Positions 8,474 through 16,588 of a DNA stretch of 64,000 nt are shown here, in pieces. Where the stretch lies: positions 2,542,001 through 2,606,000 of the forward strand of contig CAVTQY010000001.1 in NCBI GenBank assembly GCA_963736975.1. The letters are read 5' to 3'. Source of the stretch: CAVTQY01 sp963736975 (GTDB lineage Bacteria; Pseudomonadota; Alphaproteobacteria; Acetobacterales; Acetobacteraceae). The translations under genes were made by a program, and so were the position numbers. The notes beneath the pieces are model-generated. The model worked only from the letters and a program-made list of their open reading frames with translations, was not told the DNA's origin and ran no database searches. Positions within the stretch are counted from its first letter, which is position 1. The number at the start of each line of letters is the position of its first letter.

Positions 8474-9832
8474 GTGCTCACGGAGCCGCACCAGGCGGTC
8501 ATGGACCGCGCGGTCGCCTATCTGGTGACCAACTACAACCCGCGCGGGGAGTTCATCGGCTGGCTGATGATATCCTCCATCCTGGTGGAGGCCTGGGATC
8601 TTTACTCGATCGCCTTTGTGCTGATCTTCATCCGTGAAATTTTTCATCCTTCGCCCGTACTGCTGGGGCTGGCCGCGGCAGGGACGCAGGGTGGCGCGGT
8701 CATCGGCGCGCTGCTCGGCGGGTGGCTGTCCGACAAGATCGGGCGGCGGCGTGTGTTTCTGTCCACCATGGCGATGTTCGTGGTTTTCGCCATCCTGCAG
8801 GCCTTCGTGCCGAACATGGCCTGGCTGGTGGTGGTGCGCTTCATCCTGGGCATTCCGCTCGGCAGCGATATCTCCAGCGGATATACCTACATCATGGAGT
8901 CCATGCCGCGCGGTGAACGCGAGGTGATGGGTAATCGCTGGCAATTCATGTTCGCGATGGGCGAGGTGTTCACGCTCGCAGTGATCGCGGTGTTCATCGC
9001 AGTGGACCTGCCGCACGACATCGTCTGGCGCCTCACGTTGGGGCTGGGTGCGGTGCCGGCGGCGGTGATCTTCATACTGCGGCACGACCTGCCGGAGACG
9101 GCGGTCTGGCTGATCCGGCATGGGCGTTTCCGCGAGGCGAAGGAAGTGACCAAGACGATGTATGGCGATGCTCTGCCGATGCTGCCGGACGAGGACATGG
9201 TGATCGAGAAGCCGCGCCCGACCGCGTTCCTCGCCGATATCAGGCGCGACCCGATCCGCTGGCGGGCGACGCTGTTCGGCTGGATCGCCTGTTTCGCGCA
9301 GAGCACCGAATTTTCCACCTTCGCGTTCTATATCCCGGTGCTGTTCGTGATGGTGGGCGTGTCAGGGATACTGGGCACCAATCTGGTAACGCTTGCGCTA
9401 TATATCATTGCGGCGATCTCCGGCTGGGTAGGTCCGCTGATCACGCCGAAGATCGGCCAGCGCGGGCTGAGCATCGCCGGGTTCGGCATCGTGCTGGTGT
9501 CGCTGCTGGTCGCGGCCGCGGCGCTTTACACGGGGCATGTCGAGATCCTGCCGTTCGCGGCGGCTGCAATGCTGTGGGGGCACTACTGGGATGCCGAGAA
9601 TGTGGTGACCATTCCGGCCATGGTAGCGCGGCCGGAATATCGCGGTACGGCGACGGGCTTTGCCTATATCTTCGTGAAGCTGCCGGCGTTCCTGTCGATC
9701 TTCCTGTTTCCTGTGCTGTTCAACGCGATCGGTCATGCGAACGCGACGCTGTTCACCGCTATCTTTCCGCTGATCGGGCTTCTGGCGGCGATCTTCATCC
9801 TGCCGGAAGTGTATGGCTTCGAGCACGATTAG
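8474..9832 (+). CDS. MFS transporter (sugar/acid symporter type)
   Basis: 452-residue major-facilitator permease, 12 predicted membrane segments. The start is taken as GTG 8474, which has GGAGGGA about 5 bases upstream. Family signature GGWLSDKIGRRRVF lies in the loop between helices 2 and 3, with a long cytoplasmic loop (about residues 210-260) between halves. The gene begins 20 bases after the enolase-superfamily gene, so it probably imports that enzyme's substrate (inference from context). Confidence 0.85.
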   Translation: MLTEPHQAVMDRAVAYLVTNYNPRGEFIGWLMISSILVEAWDLYSIAFVLIFIREIFHPSPVLLGLAAAGTQGGAVIGALLGGWLSDKIGRRRVFLSTMAMFVVFAILQAFVPNMAWLVVVRFILGIPLGSDISSGYTYIMESMPRGEREVMGNRWQFMFAMGEVFTLAVIAVFIAVDLPHDIVWRLTLGLGAVPAAVIFILRHDLPETAVWLIRHGRFREAKEVTKTMYGDALPMLPDEDMVIEKPRPTAFLADIRRDPIRWRATLFGWIACFAQSTEFSTFAFYIPVLFVMVGVSGILGTNLVTLALYIIAAISGWVGPLITPKIGQRGLSIAGFGIVLVSLLVAAAALYTGHVEILPFAAAAMLWGHYWDAENVVTIPAMVARPEYRGTATGFAYIFVKLPAFLSIFLFPVLFNAIGHANATLFTAIFPLIGLLAAIFILPEVYGFEHD

Positions 9833-10199
9833 AGGAGGCCACGTTTCGCCGGTGGATTTGGGGTGGATGGAGCAAGGAAACCGAGTTGGCGGCGCGATCA
9901 AACTCGGGCGGTACGCTGACGCGATCCAACAATGCCTTTACTCGGTCGGCGAGAGCGATCGGGGTTGTCTCTCCCTTCAGCCCGCACGCGCGGCAGATCG
10001 CATCGGGCGAGCCATTGAGGAGATCGGTTTGCAGTCGGCGAATGTTTTCTCCGTTCAGGATCGCCGAAAGTTGCTGAGGGCCAATGTACTGAATCGAATG
10101 TTTGATCAGGCTCGGTTCCATATCACTTCCGGAATACGCTTTCTGGCTGACCGCGCAATAGACGCAACGGAGATTACAGCGGGAAGTAAGGGCCAGGAG
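9795..10199 (-). pseudogene. Internally deleted radical SAM / SPASM protein remnant
   Basis: Reading the minus strand, LTSRCNLRCVYCAVSQ gives a textbook radical SAM CxxxCxxC cluster (Cys codons at 10076-10078 shifted by frame: 10176-10178, 10164-10166, 10155-10157). About 40 residues later the frame jumps to a SPASM-like C-terminal end (LNGENIRRLQTDLLNG then ICRACG). A working enzyme would have about 200 residues between these parts, so an in-frame deletion has removed most of the barrel. No good start codon is visible upstream. The 3' end runs into the 3' end of the convergent MFS gene. Confidence 0.6.
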
Positions 10200-10307
10200 T
10201 GAGCAGCTCGGACGATGCTGCTGGACACATGACGTAACCCTCCGAACTGCCGCCCGGCCCGCAGACGGGGTTAACCCGCGGGTCCCGTTGGGGGCAGGGT
10301 TGCACGC

Positions 10308-11402
10308 TCAGCTTACGCGGAACCGTGCCACCGCCGAGGCATCGAAGGCGAGCCCCCAGCCCGGCGTACTCGGCAGCACCAGTTCGCCCTTCTCCAGGGC
10401 CGGTGTCGCCTGGAACAATTTCAGCATCCACGGCATGTATTCCACCGTCAGCCCGTTCGGCACCGCCGCGATCAGGTGCAGGTGGAACTCCGGGATTACG
10501 TGGCTGACCACCGGCAGATTGAACGCCCCCGCCATGCCGGCGACCTTCATCCATTGCGTCACGCCGCCGACCCGCACAAGGTCGATCATCACGATATCGA
10601 CCGAGCGCGCCTCTATCATGTGGCGGAAGGGCACGACGCCCCAGACATACTCGCCGCCGGCAATCGGCGTGGGCAGGGCGGCGGTGACCCGTGCCAGTCC
10701 CGGATAGTCGTCGGCCGCGGTCACGTCTTCCAGCCAGAACAGGCCGACATCCTCAATTCGCCTGCCGATATCGATCGCCTGCTCCGGCCGCCAGCGCTGG
10801 TTGATGTCGCACATCAGCCTGATGTCCGGCCCGATCGCCTCACGCACCACGCGCGCCCGGGTAATTTCGTCTGTGACCGTGGTCGTGCCCGGTAGTGCGA
10901 GTTGCATTTTCATCTCGCCGAAGCCCGCTTGTTTCAGCCGCGCCGCGGCCTGCGCTGCCTTGTCGTGCGTCAGCCCGCGGCGCAGCGCGCCGGAGGCGTA
11001 AGTCGGCACCCGCTCCCGCGCACCGCCGAGCAACTTCCAGATCGGCTGACCGAGCGCTTTGCCCTTGATGTCCCAGAGCGCCATGTCGATCGCCGCGGCG
11101 GCGAGGGTGAAAATCCCGCCCGGTTCGCAGCCGCCCGCCGCTGCGCGCAGCTTGCGGATGATGGCTTCCGGCCGCAGGGGGTCCTCGCCCACGGCGAGCG
11201 CGCCGAGCGCATCGACGGCGGCACGTAATGCACCGGTGAGCGCGCCGCCGTAGAAGGTGAGCCCGATGCCTTCGACGCCGTCCTGGGTTTCCATGCGCAA
11301 AGTCACGATGGGCCGCATTGCGCCCTCGCGCTCCGGCGCGTTCGCCAGCGGCTCGTCTTCCGGAATGCTGAGGATGTCGGTCGAGAGATGCTTAATCTTC
11401 AT
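10308..11402 (-). CDS. Enolase-superfamily (mandelate racemase/muconate lactonizing) enzyme
   Basis: 364 residues. The start at 11402 is set by GGAGGA just upstream and by the family-like opening MKIKHLSTD. Barrel landmarks are GEMKMQL (lysine strand), LMCDINQRW (metal Asp), FWLEDV (metal Glu), AGGEYVWG (metal Glu) and VVSHVIPEFH (catalytic His region). The second lysine of the classic KxK motif is Gln, so chemistry may differ from mandelate racemase. It is only distantly similar to the enzyme at 7251-8453. Substrate unknown; an acid sugar is likely. Confidence 0.82.
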   Translation of the reverse strand: MKIKHLSTDILSIPEDEPLANAPEREGAMRPIVTLRMETQDGVEGIGLTFYGGALTGALRAAVDALGALAVGEDPLRPEAIIRKLRAAAGGCEPGGIFTLAAAAIDMALWDIKGKALGQPIWKLLGGARERVPTYASGALRRGLTHDKAAQAAARLKQAGFGEMKMQLALPGTTTVTDEITRARVVREAIGPDIRLMCDINQRWRPEQAIDIGRRIEDVGLFWLEDVTAADDYPGLARVTAALPTPIAGGEYVWGVVPFRHMIEARSVDIVMIDLVRVGGVTQWMKVAGMAGAFNLPVVSHVIPEFHLHLIAAVPNGLTVEYMPWMLKLFQATPALEKGELVLPSTPGWGLAFDASAVARFRVS

Positions 11403-11551
11403 GGCTTCCTCCGGTGTTGCCGCCGATCGTGGCAGACAGGATGCCGGCAAGGAAGATTCACCGCAGCGGCACAGAGGCGGGGAGGTTCTTATGCGATGGC
11501 GTGACGCAAGAGTATGATGAGGCGCTTGCATCCGGCACCGGAGAAACGCTC

Positions 11552-12229
11552 ATGATCGACCGATGGATCACCTTCGACTGCTTCGGCACGCTGATCGACT
11601 GGCATTCGGGGTATCGCGCGTTGCTGGCCCCGCTCGCCGGGCCGCGGACCGAGGAGTTGATAGCCGCTTACCATCGTTTTGAGCGCGAACTCGAGGCTGA
11701 ACGGCCGCATCGGCTGTATCGCGAGGTCCTGACGCTGGGCGTGGAGCAGGCGGCGCGGCAGATCGGAATCGCGCTGCCACCGGACGAGGCTGACGTATTG
11801 GCTCGCCGATGGCGTGAGCTGCCGCTGTATGGGGATGTGCCGCCGGTGTTGGCTGCCTTGCGTAAGGATGGCTTCAAGGTCGGTATCCTGACCAACTGCG
11901 ACGACGACCTGTTTGCGGGCACGCTTGAGCGCAATCCCGTCCTGCGTCCGGACGTTGTCGTGACCGCGCAGCAGGCCGGCAGCTACAAGCCCGATCTCGG
12001 GCATTTCCGCCGCTTCGAGCAGAGCACGGGAGTTGATCACCGTAATTGGGTGCACGCCGCTTGCAGTTGGTTCCACGATATAGAGCCGGCGCGTCGCATG
12101 GGTGTTGCACGTGTGTGGGTGGATCGGGACCGTACGGGCGATGATCCGGCTGCAGCGTCGCGCGTGTTGCCGGACCTTGTGGATCTGCCGAAAGTCGCGG
12201 CGGGGCTGATTCCTGCCGGACAGGTATAG
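11552..12229 (+). CDS. HAD-family hydrolase (2-haloacid dehalogenase type II-like)
   Basis: 225-residue cytosolic hydrolase. HAD motif I is FDCFGTLIDW (nucleophile Asp and second Asp position replaced by Phe as in haloacid dehalogenases), motif II is ILTNCDDD, and motif III/IV region has the Lys in SYKPDLGHF and an acidic loop near WFHDIEPAR. The lack of a second Asp in motif I favours a dehalogenase-like rather than phosphatase-like reaction, but this is not decisive. It is divergent from the enolase-superfamily gene. Confidence 0.8.
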   Translation: MIDRWITFDCFGTLIDWHSGYRALLAPLAGPRTEELIAAYHRFERELEAERPHRLYREVLTLGVEQAARQIGIALPPDEADVLARRWRELPLYGDVPPVLAALRKDGFKVGILTNCDDDLFAGTLERNPVLRPDVVVTAQQAGSYKPDLGHFRRFEQSTGVDHRNWVHAACSWFHDIEPARRMGVARVWVDRDRTGDDPAAASRVLPDLVDLPKVAAGLIPAGQV

Positions 12230-12373
12230 TCCCCGTTGGAACTATTATTGCCTTCAGGCGGCATGGTTAGCGTTCGTGTCGACGAGTTTTCAGCGATTGA
12301 CAGCAATTTGGCGGACCAACAAGGAAGTTGGGTAGAGCATGGATTATTTTTCGGAGCTGTTAATGGTTAGAGG

Positions 12374-12944
12374 TTAGACCGACACTCCTATCTCGATCAG
12401 CGCGTACCTGAGAGGGTCAGAGACTGGCGTCCACTGAACAATATAGTGTCCTCCGATTTCGACCGCGCTGTCTTTACTTCCTGTGGGTTTCTGAACGCGC
12501 CCATGCAGCGGGCGTTCCCCGCGAAAGAACCCGTATATTCCCTCCGCGGGACCTCTATAAAAGAGAGGATTGTCGACGAAGATTATCACGGCAGTCGAGT
12601 GGAATCCGGCACAATTCAGCTCCTCAGCGAACACCACATCCTTACAGAAACTAAACATCTGTTCAGGGTACTGGCCATTTCTAGGGGTACTTTAACTCGA
12701 TGGCATATCGGAGATCGCTTTTATCGGTGGAGAAAACCGAAATGTCGATCTCCCGCTTCGTGAAGGGCAAGTCAGAAGAAAAAAAGTAGCTCACATTCCG
12801 TTCAAAGCGGATTTTAAACTCCGGCATCCTCTGTCGTAAAAATCCTCCGAGTTCGTGCTGAAGGCTAAATTCATTGTATATCTCTATGTGATCGTCTTTG
12901 ATCAACCTAGCAAACTTGTGCATAATGGAAGCTAACGGGCTCAT
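12374..12944 (-). pseudogene. PD-(D/E)XK nuclease-like protein, frameshifted
   Basis: Two adjoining frames form one protein of about 190 residues. The first (from 12944) ends REIDISVF...AIELKYP and then a stop; the second continues RNGQYPEQMFSFCKDV. Removing one base from the four-G run at 12684-12687 joins them smoothly. The D...ExK spacing (REIDI, then IELK) resembles a PD-(D/E)XK nuclease core, though this is an assignment by motif only. The patch is much more AT-rich than its neighbours (25 of 60 bases GC in 12781-12840), which suggests acquisition by transfer. It stands alone, with no methylase or partner. Confidence 0.6.
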
Positions 12945-13093
12945 AGCCTTCTTTCCACATTATATGATCACAATAACCACATTCACATTAAAGACTCAAA
13001 TACTCAGGGGAGTTGATGTGGCTGGTTGAAACAGGTCAGTCCAAATTTGAAGCTGCTGCAATTTTCAAGGGGCCGCCATCCAAACTGGCAGCC

Positions 13094-14488
13094 TTATCTC
13101 CTTGCCTCGAAGCGGTAGGGGCTGGCGCTTGTTGTCAACGGGTCGAGCGCCAGACGGTGCTCCAGCGGCGGGAATGCTCGGCTGCGGCAGTCCTGTCGGT
13201 CGCACAAACGGCACGACAGGCCGATCCCCACCCGGGCCCGTTCCAGATCCAGACCATCGGCGTAAACCACATCGGGCGCGTGCGTGACGGCGCAGCCCAT
13301 TGCTACAACATGCGTCGGCCGCGGTTCGCCCCAGCGTGCGGCCGGCGCCTCCAGCGTGCGGGCGAAGCACAGGAATGCCGCGCCGTCCGGCAGTTCGGCG
13401 ATCTGCACTTGGACCTCGCCCGGGCGCGCGAAGGCGGTGTGGACCACCCAACGCGGACACGAACCGCCATAGCGGGCGAACGGAAACCCGGCGGCCGAGA
13501 ACCGCTTCGATACGTTCCCCGCGGGATCGACGCGCAGGAAGAAGAAGGGGATGCCGCGGGCGGCCGGTCGTTGCAGCGAGGACAACCGTTGGCAGGCTTG
13601 TTCGTAGGACACGCCGAACCGCGCGGCCAAGGCCGCTGCGTCGTAGCGCAGTGCCTGTGCGCTCGTCAGAAACGGCGCATAAGGCATCAGCAGCGCGGCC
13701 GCGACGTAGTTCAACAGCCCGATGCGGATCAGCATTGCCGCTTCGGCCGAGGACGGCGCGGCCGCCTGCACGATGCCATCCACCGCCTCCCGCGCTTCCA
13801 ACAGCGCCAGTTGGAACGCCATCTGAAAGCCGCGGCTCTCGCGCGGCAGGGCCTCCGACAAGGCGAGGCTGCGCGCCGCCGGATCGTATCGCCGCAACGC
13901 GCCGGCAAGTGGCTGCACGGTTACGGTCAGCCCGTGCACGCGGCGCAGCCGCTCGGCGATGGCGTGGTTCATCTCATGGGGGGAAGCGCCTAGCTCGGCG
14001 GCGAGCGTCTCGGCCGCAAACTCCAGCGCCGGAAAATGGTTGGCGTGCTCGTCGAAGAAATCCCGCGCCTCCTCATTGGGCAGCAGCACCCGCCGGCCTG
14101 AAGGCAGCGCGATTCCCCCAGCATCCTCGCGCGCCACGCGCCAGGCGCGATAAAGCGCCAGCACGGCGCGCGCGGCATTCGGGGCGGTACCGGCGAGCTG
14201 CGCCAGCTCGGTTTCCGGCACGTCTTCCGCGCCTAGCAACGGGTCGGCGAGTGCTTCGCGCAGCCCGACCTCGAGCTGGCGCTCGGCACTGCCGGACAGC
14301 GCCGCCAGATCGACCCGCAAGGTCTCCGCCAGCTTGATCAGCAGCGATGCGGTCACGGCGCGCTGGTCATGCTCGATCAGGTTGAGATAGCTCGCCGAAA
14401 TCCCCAACCGGGTGGCGAGCGCCTGCTGCGTCAGGTCCCGTTCAACGCGCAGGCGACGCACCGTGCGGCCGATCAGTGTGCGGGTCAT
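13094..14488 (-). CDS. ScfR/RamB-type XRE regulator of short-chain acyl-CoA metabolism
   Basis: 464-residue transcription regulator. The N-terminal helix-turn-helix (residues about 8-62) contains RVERDLTQQALATRLGIS. The middle has HEMNHAIAERL in an ImmA/IrrE-like region and the C-terminus has a Cys cluster (GLSCRLCDRQDC), the layout of short-chain fatty acyl-CoA regulators such as RamB and PrpR. It is divergent from aceA with a 130-base shared upstream region, matching the known role of RamB-like proteins in controlling glyoxylate-cycle genes. Activator or repressor role cannot be told. Confidence 0.85.
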   Translation of the reverse strand: MTRTLIGRTVRRLRVERDLTQQALATRLGISASYLNLIEHDQRAVTASLLIKLAETLRVDLAALSGSAERQLEVGLREALADPLLGAEDVPETELAQLAGTAPNAARAVLALYRAWRVAREDAGGIALPSGRRVLLPNEEARDFFDEHANHFPALEFAAETLAAELGASPHEMNHAIAERLRRVHGLTVTVQPLAGALRRYDPAARSLALSEALPRESRGFQMAFQLALLEAREAVDGIVQAAAPSSAEAAMLIRIGLLNYVAAALLMPYAPFLTSAQALRYDAAALAARFGVSYEQACQRLSSLQRPAARGIPFFFLRVDPAGNVSKRFSAAGFPFARYGGSCPRWVVHTAFARPGEVQVQIAELPDGAAFLCFARTLEAPAARWGEPRPTHVVAMGCAVTHAPDVVYADGLDLERARVGIGLSCRLCDRQDCRSRAFPPLEHRLALDPLTTSASPYRFEARR

Positions 14489-14498
14489 TTTTACAGCC

Positions 14499-14526
14499 TT
14501 TACTCAAACGGCGGCGCGGCAGTAAA
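14499..14526. promoter_or_regulatory. Candidate operator in the regulator-aceA divergent region
   Basis: TTTACT (14499-14504) and its reverse complement AGTAAA (14521-14526) form an inverted repeat with a 16-base GC-rich centre in the shared upstream region. A TTGACG hexamer at 14530-14535, just beside it, could be an aceA -35 element, with no clean -10 match. An AGGAGA ribosome-binding site precedes the aceA ATG at 14619. Binding by the divergent ScfR-type protein is inferred from position only. Confidence 0.4.
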
Positions 14527-14618
14527 CACTTGACGCTATTCCGTGGGGTTAACACGGATATCGGCTGCACTTCGCTCCTGCAATGTCAATACTTCACCGC
14601 CGCAACAGGAGAACCCGT

Positions 14619-15995
14619 ATGCGTCCGCATCCCATCCAATGCCGTGCCCCCGATGGCGGGCAGGGCGGCTTCGGTGATCCCGAGCGTTTCGCCGGAGTCC
14701 AGCGCGACTACACGCCCGCCGATGTCGAGCGGCTGGCCGGCTCCTTCCGCATTCGCCACACGCTTGCCGAAATGGGCGCTGCCCGGCTTTGGCATCTGCT
14801 GCGCACGCAGCCCTACGTGCCGACGCTCGGTGCGCTGACCGGGAACCAAGCATTGCAGCAGGTCAAGGCTGGCTTGCAGGCGATCTATCTGTCGGGCTGG
14901 CAGGTGGCGGCCGACGCCAACACCGCCGGGCAGATGTACCCCGACCAGTCGCTCTATCCGGTGGATTCAGTGCCGGACGTCGTGCGCCGGATCAATGCGG
15001 CGCTGCGCCGGGCCGATCAGATCGCGGTCAGCGAAGGGGCGGGCGACGGAACCTACTGGATGGCGCCGATCGTGGCTGATGCCGAGGCCGGATTCGGCGG
15101 CGCGCTCAACGCTTACGAGCTGATGCGGGCGATGATCGAGGCGGGTGCTGCCGGCGTGCATTTCGAGGATCAGCTCGCCAGCGAGAAGAAGTGCGGGCAT
15201 CTCGGCGGCAAGGTGCTGGTGCCGATCGCCCAACACATCCGCACACTGAACGCGGCGCGGCTAGCGGCGGATGTAGAGGGCGTCGCCACGGTCCTGCTGT
15301 GCCGCACCGACGCGCACTCAGCGCAACTGCTCACCAGCGACATCGACGAGCGCGACCGCCCCTTCATCACCGGCGAGCGGACCGCCGAAGGGTTCTGCCG
15401 CATCCGCCCCGGCATGGGTGTGGATTATGCCATTGCCCGCAGCCTGGCCTATGCGCCCTATGCCGACCTGCTGTGGTGGGAGACCAGCGAGCCTGATCTG
15501 GGCGAGGCCGAGCGCTTCGCCGAGGCGATCCATCGGCGCTTCCCCGGCAAGATGCTGGCCTATAACTGCTCGCCGAGCTTCAACTGGGCGAAGAAGCTGT
15601 CGCCGGAGGCGATCCGCGCCTTCCAGCGGGACATCGCCGCGATGGGCTATCGCTTCCAGTTCGTGACCCTCGCCGGCTTCCACAGCCTGAACCACGGGAT
15701 GTTCACCCTGGCGCGCGACTACCGGGAGCGCGGCATGGCGGCCTATTCCGAGCTGCAGGAGGCGGAGTTTGCCTCGGAGGCGGCCGGCTACACGGCGACA
15801 CGGCATCAGCGCGAGGTCGGCGTCGGCTATTTCGATGCGGTGGCGATGGCGATCTCTGGCGGCCGGTCCTCCACGACGGCGCTGTCCGGCAGCACGGAGG
15901 CGGCGCAGTTCCAGCCGCCGAACGCGGAGCCGATGGCGGAGCCCTACGACGACGGCCTGGTTCACGCCCACACCTGGGCTGCCAGCGGGGACTGA
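14619..15995 (+). CDS. aceA: Isocitrate lyase
   Basis: Splits isocitrate to glyoxylate and succinate in the glyoxylate shunt, allowing growth on acetate or fatty acids. The start at 14619 follows AGGAGA; the product has 458 residues. The signature KKCGHLGGKVL carries the catalytic Cys; other landmarks are SGWQVAADAN, TYPDQSLYP-like MYPDQSLYP and NCSPSFNW. No malate synthase is visible in the window. Its divergent ScfR-type neighbour is the likely regulator. Confidence 0.95.
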   Translation: MRPHPIQCRAPDGGQGGFGDPERFAGVQRDYTPADVERLAGSFRIRHTLAEMGAARLWHLLRTQPYVPTLGALTGNQALQQVKAGLQAIYLSGWQVAADANTAGQMYPDQSLYPVDSVPDVVRRINAALRRADQIAVSEGAGDGTYWMAPIVADAEAGFGGALNAYELMRAMIEAGAAGVHFEDQLASEKKCGHLGGKVLVPIAQHIRTLNAARLAADVEGVATVLLCRTDAHSAQLLTSDIDERDRPFITGERTAEGFCRIRPGMGVDYAIARSLAYAPYADLLWWETSEPDLGEAERFAEAIHRRFPGKMLAYNCSPSFNWAKKLSPEAIRAFQRDIAAMGYRFQFVTLAGFHSLNHGMFTLARDYRERGMAAYSELQEAEFASEAAGYTATRHQREVGVGYFDAVAMAISGGRSSTTALSGSTEAAQFQPPNAEPMAEPYDDGLVHAHTWAASGD

Positions 15996-16027
15996 ACCGC
16001 CCGGAATTTCGCTACCGCGTGGGCCCG

Positions 16028-16071
16028 CCTCACCCCTCCCTCTCTCCCCGCAATAGCGGGTGGAGAGGGGG
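16028..16071. repeat. REP-like GC-rich palindrome after aceA
   Basis: A CCTCACCCCTCCC stretch followed by an imperfect hairpin, CTCTCCCCGC and GCGGGTGGAGAG around a short AATA loop. It resembles the elements at 3904-3995 and 32158-32214 but has diverged. It lies between aceA and the GNAT gene and may act as a terminator. Confidence 0.55.
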
Positions 16072-16097
16072 ACGCGCTGCGGTTAAGCTTGCTTCCC

Positions 16098-16544
16098 ATG
16101 ATCCGTCCCGCCGCCTCAGCCGACCGGCCCGCCGTCGAGCGGATCGTGCATGATGCCTACGCCCATTACATTTCTCGCATTGGCAAGCCGCCCGGGCCGA
16201 TGCTCGACGACTACGCCGCCCGGATCACGGCCGGCGAGGTCTGGGTACTCGCGGATGAAGCGGGCGTCGCCGGCGTCCTGGTGCTGATCCCGGCGGCCGA
16301 TTACCTGCTGCTCGACAACATCGCCGTGGCGCCCGCCCGCCAGAGACGTGGATACGGCAAAATGCTGCTCGGCTTCGCCGAGGCCGAAGCCGCCGGCCGC
16401 GGCTACGGCGAACTCCGCCTCTATACGCATGCGCTGATGCACGAGAACATTGCCATCTACCGGGCGCAGGGCTGGCAGGAATACGCACGGGGCAGGGACG
16501 GGGGCTATGACCGGGTCTTCATGCGGAAGCGCCTGCCGACCTGA
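16098..16544 (+). CDS. GNAT-family N-acetyltransferase
   Basis: 148-residue acetyl-CoA-dependent acyltransferase. The acetyl-CoA pyrophosphate loop is VAPARQRRGYGKML (Q/RxxGxG), preceded by the beta-4 strand LLLDNIAV, with the C-terminal YRAQGW typical of motif B. ATG 16098 is preferred over an in-frame TTG three codons upstream because the family usually opens MIRPA. Substrate unknown. It is 44 bases before the debranching-enzyme gene. Confidence 0.85.
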   Translation: MIRPAASADRPAVERIVHDAYAHYISRIGKPPGPMLDDYAARITAGEVWVLADEAGVAGVLVLIPAADYLLLDNIAVAPARQRRGYGKMLLGFAEAEAAGRGYGELRLYTHALMHENIAIYRAQGWQEYARGRDGGYDRVFMRKRLPT

Positions 16545-16588
16545 CCGTTTGCCGACTATCTTCGGCCGGGTCAGCCGGAGAGCACCGC

